From: Mycolicibacterium goodii
GTDB taxonomy: Bacteria > Actinomycetota > Actinomycetes > Mycobacteriales > Mycobacteriaceae
DNA length: 64,000 nucleotides
NCBI RefSeq assembly: GCF_001187505.1
Contig: NZ_CP012150.1
Coordinates: forward strand, 2,604,001-2,668,000
Reading direction: 5' to 3'
In this document: in pieces, positions 60,554 through 64,000 of the stretch
Numbering within the stretch: the first letter of the stretch is position 1
How the letters are laid out: each line of letters starts with the position of its first letter
Program-made: the position numbers and the translations under genes
The notes under the pieces: generated by a model
What the model was told of the DNA's origin: nothing
Databases searched by the model: none
The model's input: the letters and a program-made list of their open reading frames with translations, nothing else

Positions 60554-62158
60554 CTACCCTCGGCGCAACGCGAGCACGCTGCCGTCGCCGTCGGCCGAGA
60601 TGTACAGCGTGCCATCGCTGCTCGCGGCGATCCCGGCGAACGGGCCCTGCGGTCCGGAGAACGGCGGCATGCCCTTGAGCGGTTTGGGCACCACCCCGGG
60701 CGGCGGCCCGACCGGGAGATCCGTGGCGATCGTGGCGCGGGCGCCGGTGGTCAGGTCGACGCTGATCAGTTCCTTGGATCCCGCGTCGACGACGAACAAC
60801 GTGCCGTCGCGCACCAGAACGCCGTGCGGCGTGTGCAACCCGTCCACCAACCGGTCGACGCCGGTATCGGTGACGCACACGACCGCGCCTGCGACCGATA
60901 CCAGCGCGGCGCCGTCGGGTCCGATCGCCACCCCCACCGGGGTGTCGAGTCCGTCGGCGAGCACGCCGACGGATCCGGGGTGCACCGCGAGCAGGCGTCC
61001 GGCGCCCTGTTCGACGACCATGGGGGTGCCGTCGGGGGCGAGCGCGACGCCGTACGGTTGGTCGATGCCCACCGCGAGTGGCTTGCTCTCGCCGGATGCC
61101 GGTCGATAGCGCGCGACGGTGTCGGCCGCCGTGGTGACGACGAATTCACCTGCACCGGTGGCGATCACACCGCGCAGGAAGCCCGGATAGCCCGGTGAGA
61201 ACAGCATGCCGACGGTGCACAGTGAGCCGTCGGGATCGATGCGGTAGAAGTACGTGCCGTCGGCGACGTACACGGCGCCGTCGGTGCCGACCGTGAGGTC
61301 CAGCGGCCAGTTGAGCCCACCGCCGAGGAGTTCCTGCGCCGTACCGTCGCGCCGGATCTCGGTGATGGCGCCGGTGAAGTTGGAGACGAACAACCGGCCG
61401 TCGGCGAAGGTGAGGTTGTCCAGACCCGGTGTGAGCTGCGCCAGCAGGGTCTGCTCACCGCTGCGCGGATCGATGCGCAGCACCTGGCCGGTGGCCACCT
61501 GCGTGGAGACGAGGTATCCGTCGGCGTCGAACTTGACCGCGTCGGGAACTCCCAGCCCGCCGGCCACCACCTCGGGGGTGCCGCCGTCGGGGTCGATGCG
61601 CCAGATCTCGTTGGCGCCCATCACCGGAAAGTAGAGCAGGCCGTCGGGCCCCACCTCCATGGCGTTGGGCGACGGCACGTTCTCCAGCAGCACCCGCGGC
61701 GGCCCGCCGGCCAGGTCGAACTCCAGAAGCCGTCCGCCTTCCCGGCATTCACCGATGAACAACCGGCCCTGGTGGAAGGTGATGCCGTTGGCCGACGGGA
61801 CGTCGTCGCGCAGCACGCGCGTGCTGCCGTCGGATGCGCGGACGCTCACCCGGCCGTCCATCACCTCGGTGGCGTAGAGGTTGCCGCGGATGTCGAATGC
61901 GACGTCGTCCGGGGCGATGATGTCGCCGCCCTTGGGTGCGACGGTCTGCAGTGTCCCGGCGTCGATGTCGAGCGCGCTGATCTGGCTGCCGGTGACCTGA
62001 GCGACGTACACCCGCCCGTCCGGACCGGTGCGCAGGCCGTTCGCGCCGAACAGTCGGCTGGGCGCGGTGACCTGCCGCAGATGCCAGCCTTCGGCCACCG
62101 ACGGGTTTGCCGCGTACCGGGCACAAGAGGCGTTCCCGAGGGAGATCGGCGAAGTCAC
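60554..62158 (-). CDS. SMP-30/gluconolactonase-like beta-propeller protein
   Basis: A protein of about 534 residues built of repeated beta-propeller blades (NGLRTGPDGRVYVAQVTG, DDVAFDIRGNLYATEVMDG, NAMEVGPDGLLYFPVMGAN, DLTVGTDGAVYVADGTY and others, spaced about 40 residues). This is the SMP-30/gluconolactonase/NHL group, but at this length it holds about two propellers. Members hydrolyse lactones with a divalent metal or bind ligands. A lactonase role in ring cleavage is plausible. GTG 62158 is chosen; an upstream TTG at 62176 is also in frame. It is the first gene of the minus-strand operon, reading away from the palindromes at 62184-62291. Confidence 0.82.
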   Translation of the reverse strand: MTSPISLGNASCARYAANPSVAEGWHLRQVTAPSRLFGANGLRTGPDGRVYVAQVTGSQISALDIDAGTLQTVAPKGGDIIAPDDVAFDIRGNLYATEVMDGRVSVRASDGSTRVLRDDVPSANGITFHQGRLFIGECREGGRLLEFDLAGGPPRVLLENVPSPNAMEVGPDGLLYFPVMGANEIWRIDPDGGTPEVVAGGLGVPDAVKFDADGYLVSTQVATGQVLRIDPRSGEQTLLAQLTPGLDNLTFADGRLFVSNFTGAITEIRRDGTAQELLGGGLNWPLDLTVGTDGAVYVADGTYFYRIDPDGSLCTVGMLFSPGYPGFLRGVIATGAGEFVVTTAADTVARYRPASGESKPLAVGIDQPYGVALAPDGTPMVVEQGAGRLLAVHPGSVGVLADGLDTPVGVAIGPDGAALVSVAGAVVCVTDTGVDRLVDGLHTPHGVLVRDGTLFVVDAGSKELISVDLTTGARATIATDLPVGPPPGVVPKPLKGMPPFSGPQGPFAGIAASSDGTLYISADGDGSVLALRRG

Positions 62159-62183
62159 AGTCTCGGACGTTAGCAATTGCTGC

Positions 62184-62197
62184 TAGTCCAGACAATA
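62184..62197 (-). promoter_or_regulatory. Second, imperfect GntR operator candidate
   Basis: Read on the minus strand it is TATTGTCTGGACTA, which matches the perfect palindrome at 62278-62291 (with its preceding T) in 12 of 14 positions. It lies 25 bases upstream of the SMP-30-like start, where it could repress the minus-strand operon. A separate perfect palindrome AGCAATTGCT lies at 62172-62181. Confidence 0.5.
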
Positions 62198-62277
62198 GAT
62201 CGACCTGCATCGAAAACGCCCTTGACGGCCGAATAATGCCTGCGGAATAGTGTTCTTCAATATGAAGAGCACCATTT

Positions 62278-62291
62278 ATTGTCCGGACAAT
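62278..62291. promoter_or_regulatory. Perfect palindrome ATTGTCCGGACAAT, GntR operator candidate
   Basis: A perfect 14-base palindrome ending 5 bases before the ATG of the SDR gene at 62297. Its TTGT-N4-ACAA form suits a HutC/FarR-type GntR repressor, which is encoded in the divergent operon. Bound protein would cover the translation start region of the SDR/Rieske operon. Confidence 0.65.
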
Positions 62292-62296
62292 TAGCG

Positions 62297-63142
62297 ATGG
62301 ACACCTTCTTGAACCTGGACGGCCGCATCGTGGTGGTGTCGGGCGCCGGTGGCGGCGGCATCGGGACGACCGTCACGCGCATGGCCGCAGAGGCGGGCGC
62401 CACGGTGGTGGCGGTCAGCCGCTCGCAGGACAACCTCGACACCCACGTGGGTCCGCTGATCGACAAGGGGCTCTCGGTGGTCACGGTCGCGGCCGACGCG
62501 TCGACCGACGACGGCATCGCCACGGTGCTCGACGCGGTACGCCACACCGAGGGCAGGCTCTACGGTCTGGTCAACGTCGCGGGCGGGGCGGCGCCGTCGA
62601 CGTGGATGCCCGCGACGCGGGTCACGCGGGCCGACTGGCGGGAGCTGTTCACCGCCAACCTCGAGACGATGTTCTTCATGAGCCAGGCCATCGCGGCCGA
62701 GATCGGCGGCAACGGCGGTCCCGGCTCGATCGTGTCGGTGTCCTCGATCAGCGGCATGAACACCGCACCGTTCCACATCGCCTACGGCACCGCGAAGGCC
62801 GCGATCGTCGCCACCACGCGCACCATGGCCGTCGAACTCGCCGCGGCGGGCATCCGGGTCAACGCCGTCGCACCCGGTGTCACCGAAACCGCCGCGTCCG
62901 CAACATATGTCGACGCCGATCCGGAGCGGGACCGGCGCGCGATCACGATGGGCCGGCGCGGCACGCCCGACGAGCAGGCCGGTGCCATCCTGTTCCTGCT
63001 GTCGGACCTGTCCAACTACATCACGGGCCAGACGCTGCTGGTCGACGGCGGACTCAACCTGCGCTGGACCCATCTCGGCGCCGACAACACGTCGCTGTTC
63101 CTCAAGGACGACAACTTCCGCGCGTCGATAACCCAGCCCTGA
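62297..63142 (+). CDS. Short-chain dehydrogenase/reductase
   Basis: A 281-residue SDR. The cofactor loop reads VSGAGGGGIGTTVTR, the NNAG position is NVAGG, and the active-site Ser and Y-x3-K are in VSVSSISGM and IAYGTAKAA. The C-terminal GQTLLVDGGLNLRW is typical. The ATG at 62297 follows the palindrome directly; an upstream in-frame TTG would lie inside that operator. It leads an operon with the Rieske oxygenase, which starts 21 bases after its stop. A role as cis-diol or hydroxy-acid dehydrogenase acting on the oxygenase product is the natural reading, though not proven. Confidence 0.9.
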   Translation: MDTFLNLDGRIVVVSGAGGGGIGTTVTRMAAEAGATVVAVSRSQDNLDTHVGPLIDKGLSVVTVAADASTDDGIATVLDAVRHTEGRLYGLVNVAGGAAPSTWMPATRVTRADWRELFTANLETMFFMSQAIAAEIGGNGGPGSIVSVSSISGMNTAPFHIAYGTAKAAIVATTRTMAVELAAAGIRVNAVAPGVTETAASATYVDADPERDRRAITMGRRGTPDEQAGAILFLLSDLSNYITGQTLLVDGGLNLRWTHLGADNTSLFLKDDNFRASITQP

Positions 63143-63163
63143 GGCGGGCCGAAGGAGTAGGTG

Positions 63164-64000
63164 ATGACCGATACGCAGTCCAGGACCGACGAGGCACTCG
63201 CGACGCCGACGACCATCGGCGTCGAGGCCTACACGTCCGAGGCGTACGCGCGGGCCGAGCGAGACCGATTGTGGCGCAAGGTGTGGCAGCAGGTCGGCCG
63301 CGTCGAGGAGCTGCCCGAGGTGGGCAGCTATCTCACCTACGACATCCTCGACGACTCGATCCTGGTGGTGCGCACGGGGCCGAACGAGTTTGCCGCCCAC
63401 CACAACGTCTGCATGCACCGCGGCAGAAGACTCGTCGACACCCCGGCCGGCGCCAAGAACGCCTGCGCGCGCACCCGCAAATCGTTCATGTGCGGATTCC
63501 ACGGCTGGACCTACGATCTGACCGGCGCCTGCACCCATGTCCGCGAACAGGACGACTGGCAGGGCGCGCTCACCCCGGAGAACACGCACCTGCCGCGCGT
63601 CCACGTCGACACCTGGGGCGGGTGGCTGTTCATCAACATGGACGCCGACCCGGAACCGTTGGCGGACTACCTGTTCCCGGCCGCCAAGATCCTCGACCCG
63701 TTCGGCCTGGAGAACATGCGCTACAAGTGGCGCAAATGGCTGTACTTCGACTGCAACTGGAAGGTCGCGCTGGAGGCGTTCAACGAGACCTACCACGTGT
63801 TCACCACGCATCCGGAGTTCAACAAGTTCGGCGAGTTCAAGGGCTGGGCCAAGGCGCAGGGCAGGCACAGCAACATCGGCTACGACGCGCCGCAGGACAT
63901 GGAGGCCACCAAGTCCAAGATCCGCCTGGGCACCGGTGACGATCCGCGGGTCTCGACCGCCGAGATGCAGATGTACACCTGGGAGCAGACCAACGCAACG
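63164..64000 (+). CDS. Rieske non-heme iron oxygenase, alpha subunit (3' end outside window)
   Basis: The first 279 codons of a ring-hydroxylating or demethylating oxygenase. The Rieske [2Fe-2S] ligands are in VCMHRGRRL and MCGFHGWTYD; the spacing between the two pairs is 24 residues, longer than the usual 15-17. The mononuclear iron site begins with NWKVALEAFNETYHVFTTH (His-x4-His). The ATG at 63164 follows GAAGGAG; a GTG directly before it is an alternative. The gene is open to the window end. It is co-transcribed with the SDR and lies in the GntR-controlled divergon. It would need ferredoxin and reductase partners, not seen here. The substrate is probably an aromatic or cyclic acid. Confidence 0.92.
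   Translation, partial: MTDTQSRTDEALATPTTIGVEAYTSEAYARAERDRLWRKVWQQVGRVEELPEVGSYLTYDILDDSILVVRTGPNEFAAHHNVCMHRGRRLVDTPAGAKNACARTRKSFMCGFHGWTYDLTGACTHVREQDDWQGALTPENTHLPRVHVDTWGGWLFINMDADPEPLADYLFPAAKILDPFGLENMRYKWRKWLYFDCNWKVALEAFNETYHVFTTHPEFNKFGEFKGWAKAQGRHSNIGYDAPQDMEATKSKIRLGTGDDPRVSTAEMQMYTWEQTNAT

Overview
The window is GC-rich, densely coded actinobacterial chromosome, most likely from a fast-growing mycobacterium close to Mycolicibacterium smegmatis (species inferred, not proven). The evidence is a backbone of genes in the order known from Mycobacterium tuberculosis: citrate synthase gltA2 (Rv0896), an FAD oxidoreductase (Rv0897c), a DUF2630 protein (Rv0898c), prrB and prrA (Rv0902c, Rv0903c), accD3 (Rv0904c), echA6 (Rv0905), Rv0906-like, Rv0907-like, ctpE (Rv0908) and the Rv0909/Rv0910-like pair. 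Several genes appear leaderless, with a TANNNT -10 box 6 to 7 bases before the start codon, as is common in mycobacteria. I saw no tRNA, rRNA, CRISPR array, IS transposase or prophage. No gene-free stretch exceeds about 250 bases.

Layout. 0-10.5 kb: end of pdxH, an MFS exporter with a TetR regulator, gltA2, a YbaK-like protein, a second MFS exporter with a MarR regulator, the Rv0897c/Rv0898c pair, an FKBP isomerase and the PrrAB two-component system. 10.5-40.7 kb is about 30 kb of accessory genes sitting between prrA and accD3, which are neighbours in M. tuberculosis. It holds three ABC exporter half-transporters, an epoxide hydrolase/LysR divergon, a HisD-like dehydrogenase + nitrilase-family hydrolase + NCS1 permease operon, a lipoprotein hydrolase lacking its nucleophile, a RamA-like regulator beside two acyl-CoA ligases, an amine-degradation locus (IclR, two APC permeases, aldehyde dehydrogenase, copper amine oxidase, His-rich membrane protein), a degenerate ABC ATPase with a YhgE/Pip membrane protein, and a DUF559 nuclease gene bracketed by inverted 65-bp palindromic repeats. 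40.8-52.3 kb returns to the conserved backbone, interrupted by a two-gene carbohydrate operon behind a near-perfect CIRCE (HrcA) operator. 52.3-64 kb is catabolic: a MarR-led YcaC/GMC oxidoreductase/esterase set, then a GntR-controlled divergon with two acyl-CoA ligases, two SDRs, an SMP-30-like protein and a Rieske oxygenase running off the end.

How the genes fit together. In the amine locus the permeases would import an arylalkylamine, the amine oxidase would make the aldehyde, the aldehyde dehydrogenase the acid, and the nearby ligases could make its CoA ester. A repeated 14-15 bp motif occurs five times in the two promoter regions of that locus. The last 8 kb looks like CoA-dependent breakdown of a cyclic or aromatic acid under GntR control, with matching palindromes on both sides of the divergent promoter region.

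The most unusual signals are the DUF559 gene between near-identical inverted repeats, the CIRCE element in front of sugar genes, the repeated operator of the amine locus, and a second intergenic palindrome family with copies 36 kb apart.
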